A stretch of 37,096 nucleotides of DNA. Origin: CAZBEJ01 sp964521305. GTDB lineage: Bacteria > Patescibacteriota > Microgenomatia > UBA1406 > GWC2-37-13. Of this stretch, positions 24,601-31,455 are shown piece after piece; within the stretch, counting starts at the first letter, position 1, and each line of letters opens with the position of its first letter. Location of the stretch: NCBI GenBank assembly GCA_964521305.1, contig CAZFQZ010000009.1:1-37096 (forward strand), given 5' to 3'. Both the position numbers and the translations under genes were made by a program. The notes beneath the pieces were generated by a model that searched no databases, was not told the origin of the DNA, and saw nothing but the letters and a program-made list of their open reading frames with translations.

Positions 24601-25134
24601 TTCCTCAATATCAGGATGCCAGTCCCATAACATAAGCATCAACGCTCCCCTTCTTGTTCCGCCTTGTTGGATAATATCCTTGGTCGCAACGGAAAAAAGC
24701 TCCGCCCAATTGATAGGGCCAGATGAAAAACCGTTGACTTTTCTGACACGTGCGCCGCGGGGCCTCAAAGAAGAAAGATTGATTCCCACACCGCCTCCCC
24801 GAGCCATAATTTCAACCATTTGCTTCAAAGTTTCCAATATGCCATCCCGCGAGTCTTTTGGCGAAGGAATAACAAAACAGTTGTAATAGGTTACGGAATA
24901 CCCCGTACCTGCGCCGGCCAAGATTCTTCCACCAGGTACGTATTTGAAATCTTTCATCGCCCAATAAAATTCTTTTTCCCACTTTTTACGCAAGGGTTTC
25001 TTTTCCACTTCGGCGACAGCGTCGGCTACCCGCTTCCACATTTCATCAGGCGTACTTTCAATAGGTTTGCCCTGCTTATCTTTCAACGCGTAACGATCCA
25101 GGAAAACCTTTTCAGAAACACCGGCGAGCTTCAT
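21682..25134 (-). CDS. nrdJ: Class II (adenosylcobalamin-dependent) ribonucleotide reductase with intein
   Basis: The 1150-residue precursor splices to about 790 residues. Extein marks of class II RNR are GGRILAGAGTG, RGGGVGINLSSLRPRG, GGTRRGALM, the NP-CGEE active-site motif (Asn291, Cys653 as thiyl-radical Cys, Glu655), PPWGVCNLGSINL, and MQAPTGSTSLMANTTSGIEP. It ends in a Cys-rich tail (CPSCGEATL, then CKKCYGCGYSEC) that serves redox regeneration or zinc binding. It makes deoxynucleotides without oxygen using coenzyme B12. The intein (residues 293-652) lies directly before the catalytic Cys653. nrdR lies 45 bp upstream and a cobalamin adenosyltransferase downstream, so the three genes form a functional block. 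Confidence 0.96.
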   Translation of the reverse strand: MKLAGVSEKVFLDRYALKDKQGKPIESTPDEMWKRVADAVAEVEKKPLRKKWEKEFYWAMKDFKYVPGGRILAGAGTGYSVTYYNCFVIPSPKDSRDGILETLKQMVEIMARGGGVGINLSSLRPRGARVRKVNGFSSGPINWAELFSVATKDIIQQGGTRRGALMLMLWDWHPDIEEFITVKQDLTRINGANLSLCISDSFMEAVEKDADWPLVFPDTEDPEYDEKWNGDLEVWKQLGKRIIVRKVVKARRIWDLIAEAAWKSAEPGVVFMERYNKLHNNYYWNRINCVNPCVTGDTLVNTTNGIKSIRKLYQEEKPFRAVINGQDYLSTAVKLTGIKPVFKLQTKEGYQLRLTADHKVVTTDGPKEAGKLKTGDKILLSTGGYFGVRGTLDEGLVLGWLVGDGSMKKDVATLFFYHDEKRELAPRFALMVEKMIDGEETTARSYLPITPQYIESENKAVIESVRLWRIASRFGLTHENKYQVPSAVFEGSEEFQRGFLSALFSSDGTILGTIEKGVSVRLTSVSKTLLQQTQILLLNFGIACKIYENHRNAMERLLPDGNGGNKLYSCQTYHELVISKTSLLKFAALIGFLQEKKQEKLRSLLSLYHRSPYKETLTVTFSRLISDGKEEVFDITVADIHRFSANGLAILNCGEEGLPPWGVCNLGSINLSALVKGSNIDEKARFDFATLKKVVHTAVRFQDNVVDMDPYVFEGIRKTQYEGERRIGLGTMGLGDTLIKLHLRYGSKESLEFIEKVYRLIRDEAYRTGCEVAREKGAFPKFDKTLYPKGKFIEQLPNDVQSRIKQHGVRNSILLMQAPTGSTSLMANTTSGIEPVFEFEFVRRDRLGEHAIRHYLYEQWYAKHKKEIEEGKVNKPEWFVSANDLTPENHIKVQAVIQKYVDASISKTVNAPKTHTVEDVKKLYTLAYKLGLKGIAYMREGSRQGVLERKEEKKEEVKQPIPVYTVKPRPMVVHGATYRINTPVGVAFITINTNGGDPPEPLEVFINVGKAGTDVYAMAEGLGRMVSLALRFSSHMSVISRVQEIVSQLQGIGGARSLGFGKDRIRSLPDAVSKTLAMHYGLNGEMKKTNGTGDAKETPKLVTESTQPSLIQIQTGAPSASFDICPSCGEATLVHEEGCKKCYGCGYSEC
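23179..24258 (-). mobile_element. Intein with LAGLIDADG homing endonuclease in nrdJ
   Basis: The 360-residue intein starts with Cys293 (CVTGDTLVNT, block A) and ends with Asn652 before Cys653. Block B is LTADHKVVTT with His358. Two LAGLIDADG helices, LGWLVGDG at 398-405 and FLSALFSSDGT at 499-509, keep their metal-binding Asp, so the endonuclease may be active. Block F reads FDITVADIHRFSANGLAILN. The usual penultimate His of the splice junction is Leu651, a known but uncommon variation. The codons match exactly the junctions at 24256-24258 (TGC) and 23179-23181 (AAC). Confidence 0.95.
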
Positions 25135-25139
25135 AAAAT

Positions 25140-25177
25140 TAATTGGACAAATTGGACTAATAAGTCTCTCAATTGGA
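25140..25177. repeat. Short AATTGGAC direct repeats between nrdR and nrdJ
   Basis: AATTGGAC occurs twice in tandem and AATTGGAA once more in the 45-bp gap, with a GACTAATAAGTC mini-palindrome between. The function is unknown. Confidence 0.35.
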
Positions 25178-25179
25178 AC

Positions 25180-25626
25180 TTATAACAGTTTTTTCACTTC
25201 TTTTTCGAAATCTTCGACATCCACAAAGCGCCTGAATACCGACGCAAAGCGAATGTACGCGATTTTATCAATTTTCTTAAGATTTTTTGCAACAAGATTT
25301 CCTACAGTACTGCTTTGGATTTCCGTTGAATCCTGGTCCTTCAGTTCCTGTTCGATGTTTGCGACTGCCTGTTCGACCTGGTCGGCCGACACACGCGTTT
25401 TTTCACACGCTTTCAATATACCGATGCGTAACTTTTCCCTGTTGAACCGCTCGCGTTTTCCGTCCCGCTTGATGACCAGGATAGGCAATTCCTCTACCCG
25501 CTCATAGGTCGTAAACCGTTTTTCGCACTTAGGGCAGTTGCGTCGTCTGCGTATGGTTGTCCCATCATCCGACAACCGGGTTTCAATAACCTCGGTATCG
25601 GTATGCTTGCAAAATATACAAAACAA
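25180..25626 (-). CDS. nrdR: Transcriptional repressor NrdR (TTG start)
   Basis: The 148-residue protein has the NrdR zinc ribbon (FCIFCKHTDTEVIETR, then CPKCEKRFTTYE; Cys3, Cys6 and the second CxxC pair) and an ATP-cone (about 48-138: VIKRDGKRERFNREKLRIGI). NrdR binds ATP/dATP and represses RNR genes. The start must be TTG at 25626, because the family places the first Cys at residue 3 and an in-frame stop precedes it with no ATG between. The gene leads the nrdR-nrdJ unit. Tandem NrdR-box-like sites lie just upstream, so it likely represses itself and nrdJ. Confidence 0.94.
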   Translation of the reverse strand: MFCIFCKHTDTEVIETRLSDDGTTIRRRRNCPKCEKRFTTYERVEELPILVIKRDGKRERFNREKLRIGILKACEKTRVSADQVEQAVANIEQELKDQDSTEIQSSTVGNLVAKNLKKIDKIAYIRFASVFRRFVDVEDFEKEVKKLL

Positions 25627-25650
25627 GGTAAATATGTCAAATTAATAATC

Positions 25651-25698
25651 CTGATCTATCTTGTGTCCCATAACAATCTATAGCACTAGATGTAGCAT
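25651..25698. promoter_or_regulatory. Tandem NrdR-box-like sites upstream of nrdR
   Basis: Box 1 (25651-25666) has a perfect right half TATCTTGTGT; box 2 (25683-25698, GCACTAGATGTAGCAT) matches the NrdR consensus acaCwAtATaTwGtgt at about 11 of 16 positions. Their centres are 32 bp apart, the roughly three-turn spacing usual for NrdR pairs. They begin 25 bp before the nrdR start. The rest of the 260-bp space to 25886 holds no gene I can support. Confidence 0.6.
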
Positions 25699-25874
25699 TT
25701 CAAGAGGTCAAAATAGAGTCAAACTATATCATACAAATTTCCAGCCTCGATTTTTTATGACGTTTCCCGGACCGGACGGGTACCCAAATAAAGTTGAACA
25801 AAATGCTTAAGAAAAACCGAGACGTCAATATTTACAAGGGTGTTTCCACATAAAAAACATACACGTTATTTTGA

Positions 25875-25880
25875 TAGAAT
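25875..25880 (+). promoter_or_regulatory. -10 element of comF, leaderless type
   Basis: TAGAAT ends 6 nt before the comF ATG at 25887. Confidence 0.4.
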
Positions 25881-25886
25881 AAAATC

Positions 25887-26573
25887 ATGTTCTTAGAGGA
25901 TCTGTTATTTCCAAAGCTGTGTATCGGATGCGGATATTTAGGTACATATGTTTGTGCTATGTGTGAGAAAAAACTGAAACTGGTAGAGAGACAAACATGT
26001 GTTTATTGTGATAGACTGAGCTATCTCGGTCTAACTCATCCTGGCTGCGGGCAAAAATTAAGAACAGACGGAGTGTTGAGTATTTTTTATTACAACACCA
26101 TGTTGAAACGTATTATTAAATATATCAAATACCGTCTCGCATATAGGGTATGGGACGATTTTCGGACGATTATTAAGCCGGATACGTTAAAAAATATCAG
26201 CACCTTCATCCGTCTGCTGGATAATCCGGTCTTTCAGCCTGTTCCATTACACTATTCCAGAGAAAACGCGCGCGGTTTCAACCAGTCGTTCATACTGGCA
26301 CGGTATTTTTCATCAATTTTTCGCATTCCTGTTGTCGATCATATCGGTCGAAAAAGAGAAACAAAGGCGCAAGCGCAGATATATTCAAGAATGGACCGTT
26401 ATAGAAATATAAAAGAGGCCTTTATCTTTACTGAGAAACCGGAAGAATGCAGGAAAGAATATGTTCTTGTCGATGATATTTTTACGTCAGGAATGACTAT
26501 TTATGAAGCCTCAAAGACATTGAAACTCCGAGGAGCGGAAACCGTGTTTGCATTGACGCTCGGAAGAGGGTGA
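25887..26573 (+). CDS. comF: ComF-family phosphoribosyltransferase-like protein
   Basis: The 228-residue protein has an N-terminal zinc finger (CIGCGYLGTYVCAMC, then CVYCDRLSY) followed by a PRTase domain whose PRPP loop is VLVDDIFTSGMT near residues 192-203. VPLHYSRENARGFNQSFILA at about 130-149 is the usual ComF signature. ComF proteins are required for DNA uptake in transformable bacteria, where they act in the cytoplasm on incoming single strands. With recA and the T4SS-like ATPases in the same window, a DNA-uptake role is plausible but not shown. All motifs are intact. Confidence 0.92.
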   Translation: MFLEDLLFPKLCIGCGYLGTYVCAMCEKKLKLVERQTCVYCDRLSYLGLTHPGCGQKLRTDGVLSIFYYNTMLKRIIKYIKYRLAYRVWDDFRTIIKPDTLKNISTFIRLLDNPVFQPVPLHYSRENARGFNQSFILARYFSSIFRIPVVDHIGRKRETKAQAQIYSRMDRYRNIKEAFIFTEKPEECRKEYVLVDDIFTSGMTIYEASKTLKLRGAETVFALTLGRG

Positions 26574-26589
26574 AATAACGGATGGGGTT

Positions 26590-26689
26590 GGATATACGCT
26601 TCCAGCAAATGAATATGTGTCAGTATATCCACCTCCGTACCGCTTGATCCCGCCGATAGGCGGGACAAACCGGCGTAAGATGGGTATAC
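26590..26689 (+). repeat. Dispersed hairpin repeat, copy 3
   Basis: Arms 26623-26654 and 26659-26689 pair imperfectly around a GATA loop, with a perfect apex TCCCGCC/GGCGGGA. A further perfect pair GGATATAC (26590-26597) and GTATATCC (26623-26630) forms a second hairpin. It aligns with copy 1 and with inverted copy 2. Its end GTATAC merges into the promoter of the following permease gene. Confidence 0.75.
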
Positions 26690-26690
26690 T
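26685..26690 (+). promoter_or_regulatory. -10 element of the AI-2E-type permease gene
   Basis: TATACT ends 6 nt before the ATG at 26697 and is formed by the last bases of the hairpin repeat. Confidence 0.5.
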
Positions 26691-26696
26691 ATATAT

Positions 26697-27683
26697 ATGC
26701 AAAGAACCAAGATTGAGATATCCGCGAAAACGATCGTATTTACCGTGCTATTCCTGCTGAGCTTGCGTTTTCTGTGGGAAATCCGCGATCTTATTCTTTC
26801 CCTGTTTATTGCATTCATCATTATGAGCGCCTTGAAGCCTACGGTTGAATTCATCCATAGCAAAAAAATTCCCCGGGTAATCGCGACGATATGTGTTTAT
26901 TTCCTGTTTCTATTCATCATAATCAATGCGTTTGGCATGATTTTTCCCATCCTTATAAACGAAACGACTCATTTCGTCAGCAATCTTCCGCGTATCATTA
27001 GCAAAATGCCGCCGTATATCAGCGCATATGTAAATGTTAATTCAGTCAGCCAATATCTTCCCGATGTAACCAACAGGGCGATTTCGATCTTAAGCGATGC
27101 ATTTTCCAACGCTTTTTTTATTGTTTCTACCCTGTTCTTTGGATTTTATCTGTTGCTTGAAGGCAATCCGTTCAAAAAAATCCTCCTCAAATTTTATGAG
27201 GAAAAGGATATTGAAGAAGCCTTAGTGGTCATCGAGAAAGTCGAGAAAAAAATGAGTTCATGGTTTTGGAGCGAAGTCATATTGATGACGACGATCGGCG
27301 TCATGAGTTTTGTCGGGTTGGGTCTGATCGGTATCAAATATACGCTGGCGCTTGCGGTTTTCGCCGGCCTGTTGGAGGTAATTCCTACGATTGGCCCTAT
27401 TACCTCCCTTGTTCCCGCGGCTCTCATAGCCTTTTCGCAATCTTATTTTCTAGGATTCGCAACCATTGCCTTGTATTTTATAATCCAGGAACTGGAAAAC
27501 CATATTCTCGTGCCGTTCATCATGAAACGCATTGTCGGATTAAATCCTGTCATTACATTGATTGCGCTTATCATCGGAGGAAAATTGTTTGGCATATTGG
27601 GTGTTTTGATATCAGTTCCCTCTACCCTGTTTTTGGAGATTCTCCTTATTGAGGTTTTGAGAATGAAGAAAATAGCCGTATAA
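26697..27683 (+). CDS. AI-2E family transporter (PF01594-like permease)
   Basis: The 328-residue protein has about eight membrane spans in the arrangement of the AI-2E transporter family: RDLILSLFIAFIIMSALKP near the start, a long extracytoplasmic stretch with HFVSNLPRIISKMP, the central helix FGFYLLLEGNPFKK, and the C-terminal signature EVIPTIGPITSLVPAALIA followed by LENHILVPFIMKRIVGLNP. Members export small molecules or exchange sodium and protons; the substrate here is unknown. The start is supported by a TATACT 6 nt upstream supplied by a hairpin repeat. Confidence 0.9.
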   Translation: MQRTKIEISAKTIVFTVLFLLSLRFLWEIRDLILSLFIAFIIMSALKPTVEFIHSKKIPRVIATICVYFLFLFIIINAFGMIFPILINETTHFVSNLPRIISKMPPYISAYVNVNSVSQYLPDVTNRAISILSDAFSNAFFIVSTLFFGFYLLLEGNPFKKILLKFYEEKDIEEALVVIEKVEKKMSSWFWSEVILMTTIGVMSFVGLGLIGIKYTLALAVFAGLLEVIPTIGPITSLVPAALIAFSQSYFLGFATIALYFIIQELENHILVPFIMKRIVGLNPVITLIALIIGGKLFGILGVLISVPSTLFLEILLIEVLRMKKIAV

Positions 27684-27742
27684 ATAGATATAAGCCGTAG
27701 CCTATTCGGTAAATATGCGGAAAATATTCGGTAATTACTTCA

Positions 27743-27748
27743 TATAAT
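27743..27748 (+). promoter_or_regulatory. -10 element of the FAD oxidoreductase gene
   Basis: TATAAT ends 9 nt before the ATG at 27758. Confidence 0.4.
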
Positions 27749-27757
27749 AATACATAT

Positions 27758-29047
27758 ATGCGGATAGCGATATTGGGTGGTGGATTTACGGGTTTGACCG
27801 CGGCATATGAGTTGCAAAAAAAGGGCCATTCAGTTACTCTCTATGAAAAAGAAAGGATGCTGGGCGGGCTCGCCGCGGGATTCAGGGTCGAGGGGTGGGA
27901 TTGGACTCTGGAACGGGCGTACCATCACGTATTTTCGAACGATTATGACATCCTCAATTTTGCAAAAGATATAGGATTTGACGGGTTTTTTTTCAGGGAA
28001 CCGGAAACAGCGTCGATATATTTTACGGATAAATACAACTTCCCGTACCTGCCTGCCGGCAGGCAGGTAATTCCCGTAGATACTCCGCAAGATTTTCTTA
28101 GATTTCCCTTATTGCCGATGCAGGATAAACTGAGAAGCGCGTGCATTCTTGCTTTCCTGAAATTTTCCCCGTTTTTGGTTATGTATGAACGCCAGACAGC
28201 GGAAGAGTTTTTAAGAAAAAACATGGGAGAAAGAGCGTGGGTTGTGTTGTGGGAACAACTTTTTCGGAAAAAGTTCGGTAAATATGCGGGGAATATTTTG
28301 ACGTCGTTCATATGGGCACGGATAAAAAAAAGAACGAAAAAATTAGGATATGTAAGGCATGGTTTCCAGTCGTTTGTCGATTTCCTTGAAAAAAGGGATG
28401 CTGATTTAGGAGTGGATATACGGAAGGGTAAGGGGATAGAGTCTGTTGCGAAAAAAGGAGAGGGTTTTATGTTGGATAAAGAGCGATATGATACGGTAGT
28501 TTCAACGCTTCCCACAAAAGTTATGATTAACGCAACGCGGGAACTTTTTCCCGCGTCGTACATTAAGCAACTTTCTTCACTTGAATACCTGCACGCGGTC
28601 AATTTGATTCTTGAGACCGAAGACCCGATTTTGGAAAAAACCTATTGGCTTAACTCCAGCGATAAAAACCTACCATTCATGGTGGTTGTGCAACATACGA
28701 ATTTCATAGATAAACAATATTACGGGGAAAACCACATTGCATATATCGGCAAATATGTGGATGGAGATGATAAGCTTTTAAAAATGGAGAGACAGGATGC
28801 GATTGCTTTTTATGGTCCACACATCAATACGATCAGCACGAACAAGGTCAAAATAACGAAGAGCTTTTTGTTGAAAGCCGGATTCGCCCAACCGATCTAC
28901 GACAGAAATTTTCTCAAAAACAAACCAGATTTCATTACACCGGCAAAAAATTTCTATATCGCAAACCTTGACATGACGTACCCGTATGACAGGGGAACGA
29001 ATTATGCGGTGAAACTGGGGAAAGAAGTGGCGAGATTTATTCTATGA
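27758..29047 (+). CDS. FAD-dependent amine oxidase/protoporphyrinogen-oxidase-like protein
   Basis: The 429-residue protein begins with the Rossmann FAD motif LGGGFTGLTAAYELQKKGHS, then YEKERMLGG, and ends with a second FAD contact near YPYDRGTNYAVKLGKEVA. The middle shows VVSTLPTKV and KKLGYVRHGFQSFVDFL, as in the NAD(P)/FAD oxidoreductases of the HemY/UDP-galactopyranose-mutase-like group. The substrate is not known. A 24-bp perfect palindrome (28046-28069) encodes YLPAGRQV at residues 97-104 within a loop, which looks like an in-frame insertion. The gene ends overlapping the convergent SIS gene by 6 nt. Confidence 0.85.
   Translation: MRIAILGGGFTGLTAAYELQKKGHSVTLYEKERMLGGLAAGFRVEGWDWTLERAYHHVFSNDYDILNFAKDIGFDGFFFREPETASIYFTDKYNFPYLPAGRQVIPVDTPQDFLRFPLLPMQDKLRSACILAFLKFSPFLVMYERQTAEEFLRKNMGERAWVVLWEQLFRKKFGKYAGNILTSFIWARIKKRTKKLGYVRHGFQSFVDFLEKRDADLGVDIRKGKGIESVAKKGEGFMLDKERYDTVVSTLPTKVMINATRELFPASYIKQLSSLEYLHAVNLILETEDPILEKTYWLNSSDKNLPFMVVVQHTNFIDKQYYGENHIAYIGKYVDGDDKLLKMERQDAIAFYGPHINTISTNKVKITKSFLLKAGFAQPIYDRNFLKNKPDFITPAKNFYIANLDMTYPYDRGTNYAVKLGKEVARFIL
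28046..28069. repeat. 24-bp perfect palindrome inside a coding region
   Basis: The centre CTGCCTGCCGGCAGGCAG is extended to 24 bases of perfect dyad symmetry and reads LPAGRQV on both strands. TTCCCGTA occurs on both sides (28040-28047, which overlaps the first two bases of the palindrome, and 28071-28078), as if flanking an insertion. Confidence 0.75.
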
Positions 29048-29962
29048 ACTTCCAGGAACAATTACCTCGAAGGGTTCTGTGTCCGGTCCGTATGCCCTTG
29101 GACCGTCTTCCGCAACATATCTCCGAATGTTTTTCATATAATAGGGTGGTTTTGATTGCTGGATTTTACCGATAATATAATAGGTGATTGCCATTACTGC
29201 GGCGAAGTTTACTTCGTGAGGAAGATTGATATTCCACCGATGACGTGGGTCGCCAAAATATTTATTCTCTTCCCCTAATGATATTACCAGTTCTTGAGGA
29301 GTGCGAATGACGAATTTGGCATGTCTTGCGTGACCCTGGCTGAACGCACGCAAAGATACGTAAGGGCCGAACAGTTCGCTCTTTTTAATATCAAGCATAG
29401 GGCAAACCGGCGCATAGGTATCAGGTAAAACAAATGCATATCCGGTATGGTGACCAAAATCTTCCGGGAATACAAGATTTTCAATGTATTGTTTAATTCG
29501 TAAGGAGTCCTCGTGGGTTGCTCCCAATATCATACCCATATAGGTTGAGACATTATAAGTGTATGGCTCAGAAATTGATTTGAACACAATGCTTCTATCT
29601 GCGATTTTAGCCGCTTCAGATTGTTCTTTAGTAGTCAACAACGTGGTGAGCAGACCCTTTTTTTTGGCCAATTTGATTTCCCAAATGGAATCTTTGCCTC
29701 CTGAGGCAGAGATAACCACAACATCCCTTAAAGTGTCCTCTTGAGTTTTTTTTTCGGCGTGCTCCATGATTAATGCGAAATTGCTTTCGTCGGCCAGGAC
29801 GGCATTCCTGCCTGAAAAAAGGATTGCGCCAGTATTATATGCGTTTCCAGATCCTACGACAAAAGGTGATGTAAATTGTTGAATGTCTACGGATGGAGGA
29901 GGATTTTGACTGAAAAAATCAAGGGCTTGCATCACGTTTTGGTCAAGAGTTATTATATCCAT
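29042..29962 (-). CDS. SIS-domain sugar-phosphate isomerase-like protein
   Basis: The 306-residue protein shows the SIS (sugar isomerase) fold: VVGSGNAYNTGAILF near 35-49, VVVISASGGKDSIWEIKLAKKKG at about 81-103 (phosphate-binding Ser/Thr-rich turn and following helix), and a second half with SEPYTYNVSTYMGMILG. A later FSQGHARHAKFVI stretch could supply catalytic His/Glu. SIS proteins bind or isomerise sugar phosphates. It follows the cupin gene by 32 bp on the same strand, so the pair probably acts on one sugar-phosphate path. The exact substrate cannot be named. Confidence 0.7.
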   Translation of the reverse strand: MDIITLDQNVMQALDFFSQNPPPSVDIQQFTSPFVVGSGNAYNTGAILFSGRNAVLADESNFALIMEHAEKKTQEDTLRDVVVISASGGKDSIWEIKLAKKKGLLTTLLTTKEQSEAAKIADRSIVFKSISEPYTYNVSTYMGMILGATHEDSLRIKQYIENLVFPEDFGHHTGYAFVLPDTYAPVCPMLDIKKSELFGPYVSLRAFSQGHARHAKFVIRTPQELVISLGEENKYFGDPRHRWNINLPHEVNFAAVMAITYYIIGKIQQSKPPYYMKNIRRYVAEDGPRAYGPDTEPFEVIVPGSS

Positions 29963-29994
29963 AAGGTTATGAGTATTTAAAGAGTTGGTAATTT

Positions 29995-30420
29995 TTAACC
30001 ACGCTCTTTTTTCCGCTGTTCCTCGGTTTCGTCAGGTCGTTTGAAATCGTCCTCGAGTCTGTAGGTGGTACCGATTTCTGGTGTTGAGATTTCAACGATA
30101 TCGCAATCGGTTATGCCGACCAGCCGATGCCGTTGGCCGATATAGCAGCTGTATCCTTTGCCGTATTCCAATTCCGTTTCAATGAGATTGCCGGTTTTGT
30201 CATCCCACACTACTTTCCCTTTTCCTTTGATGATGTACCATGTTTCTTGTTTTTTGTCATGGATCTGGAGACTTAGCCGTTTTCCGGCATTAATGTGGAG
30301 AATTTTTCCCATATACGACATGTTTTCGGGAACCCAATGCAGTTCATATCCCCACGGCTTTTCCACACGTTTGACGTATGGTGTATTTGAAAAGCTGTTC
30401 GGATCAAAGTGTGTATCCAT
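29995..30420 (-). CDS. Mannose-6-phosphate isomerase type II-like cupin
   Basis: Counting from the ATG at 30420, the 141-residue protein is a single cupin domain like the C-terminal part of type II phosphomannose isomerases: KPWGYELHW, AGKRLSLQIHDKKQETWYII with metal ligands Gln52, His54 and Glu59, GQRHRLVG with His98, and a YRLEDDFKRPDE end that matches the family's LGEDDIxRxxD. The start at 30420 is preferred to an ATG at 30459 because the longer reading translates the promoter (TATAAA, minus strand 30428-30433, 7 nt before ATG). It leads a two-gene unit with the SIS protein. Confidence 0.85.
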   Translation of the reverse strand: MDTHFDPNSFSNTPYVKRVEKPWGYELHWVPENMSYMGKILHINAGKRLSLQIHDKKQETWYIIKGKGKVVWDDKTGNLIETELEYGKGYSCYIGQRHRLVGITDCDIVEISTPEIGTTYRLEDDFKRPDETEEQRKKERG

Positions 30421-30427
30421 CGAATAT

Positions 30428-30455
30428 TTTATAATACAAGCAGATTTAGTATAAT
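30428..30455. promoter_or_regulatory. Divergent -10 elements between cupin and UbiA genes
   Basis: Minus-strand TATAAA (30428-30433) ends 7 nt before the cupin ATG, and plus-strand TATAAT (30450-30455) ends 9 nt before the ubiA-like ATG. Only 44 bp separate the two starts. Confidence 0.45.
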
Positions 30456-30464
30456 GCAAGAGAG

Positions 30465-31385
30465 ATGATAAAGAAAAAAATCACAATTCTTTTGCGTGCT
30501 CTCCGCGTTAACCAGTGGATCAAAAATCTCGTGGTGTTTACCGCGATCATATTTACCGGAAAGTTATTTGATCCCCAACTGTTTACCGAGTCGTTGTTCG
30601 CTTTTTTTATCTTGTGTTTGATTTCTTCTTCGTCATATGTGCTTAATGACATCATCGACTATCCGTACGACAAGAAACATCCGGTAAAAAGGAACAGACC
30701 CATCGCCGCGGGTGACGTTACAATTCCCGAGGCGACGTTTATCGTATTTCTCCTCATACTTGTGTCTCTTATCCTTGCTCTTTCCTTTTCTATATCGTTT
30801 TTCTTTTTGAGCCTGGCGTTTATATTGCTGCACTTTTTCTATTCCCTGTATCTGAAGAGGTATCCGGTTGTTGACATCTTCACCATTTCATTATCCTTTA
30901 TGATCCGTACCTATGCGGGAGAGGTGGCATCGGGATACCATATTCCCATATGGCTTACTCTGACGATCTTTTTTATATCGCTTTTCATGGCTTCGGTCAA
31001 ACGCCATGCCGAGTTGGTGGCCCATGGCGACAAGGCGCGCATATCGTTGTACCGGTATAACGAGCATCTGCTGGATTTCTTGACCAATACATTTGCTACG
31101 ATTACCATCATTGCGTACGCGACGTACACATATGTGGAAAAGCCGCCGCAGGTAAAAACAATTTTTTCTTCATTCATAGCACAGGTGTCACCGGGTTTTG
31201 ATTCGCGGAAATGGATGATGATATCCATCCCGTTCGTCGTCTATGGCATAGCCCGTTATGCACAGCTTTTGTACGAGAAAGAAGAGGGCGAGCGGCCTGA
31301 AAAACTAATTACGACCGATATGCCGTTGATTGCCAGTATTGGCATCTGGGGATTGATCACAATATCCCTGATCTATATTTTGTAG
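30465..31385 (+). CDS. UbiA-family prenyltransferase (decaprenyl-phosphate phosphoribosyltransferase-like)
   Basis: The 306-residue membrane protein has eight or nine spans and the UbiA aspartate motif NDIIDYPYDKKHPVKRNRPI at 61-80 that binds Mg-pyrophosphate. The start LLRALRVNQWIKNLVVFTAIIF and the motif details resemble bacterial DPPR synthases that join phosphoribose to polyprenyl phosphate for arabinose-type wall glycans, rather than quinone-pathway enzymes. A second acidic loop (SVKRHAELVAHGDKARISL) is also in place. The exact prenyl or acceptor specificity is inferred from resemblance. A weak AGAGAG may act as ribosome site. Confidence 0.82.
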   Translation: MIKKKITILLRALRVNQWIKNLVVFTAIIFTGKLFDPQLFTESLFAFFILCLISSSSYVLNDIIDYPYDKKHPVKRNRPIAAGDVTIPEATFIVFLLILVSLILALSFSISFFFLSLAFILLHFFYSLYLKRYPVVDIFTISLSFMIRTYAGEVASGYHIPIWLTLTIFFISLFMASVKRHAELVAHGDKARISLYRYNEHLLDFLTNTFATITIIAYATYTYVEKPPQVKTIFSSFIAQVSPGFDSRKWMMISIPFVVYGIARYAQLLYEKEEGERPEKLITTDMPLIASIGIWGLITISLIYIL

Positions 31386-31455
31386 CATATAAGCGATTGA
31401 CAGGTAAAGAAATAAATATAAACATTATAATTGTTATAACTTTTATAAAAATTAT

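Noticed and set aside
24293..24886. 197-residue plus-strand frame inside nrdJ
   Set aside because: It is an antisense shadow of a strongly conserved RNR segment with no motif of its own.
27943..28602. 219-residue minus-strand frame inside the FAD oxidoreductase gene
   Set aside because: Its composition is that of a reverse shadow, and its LPAGR stretch simply reflects the palindrome.
30421..30459. Upstream ATG for the cupin gene
   Set aside because: The extra 13 residues are a translation of the AT-rich divergent promoter.
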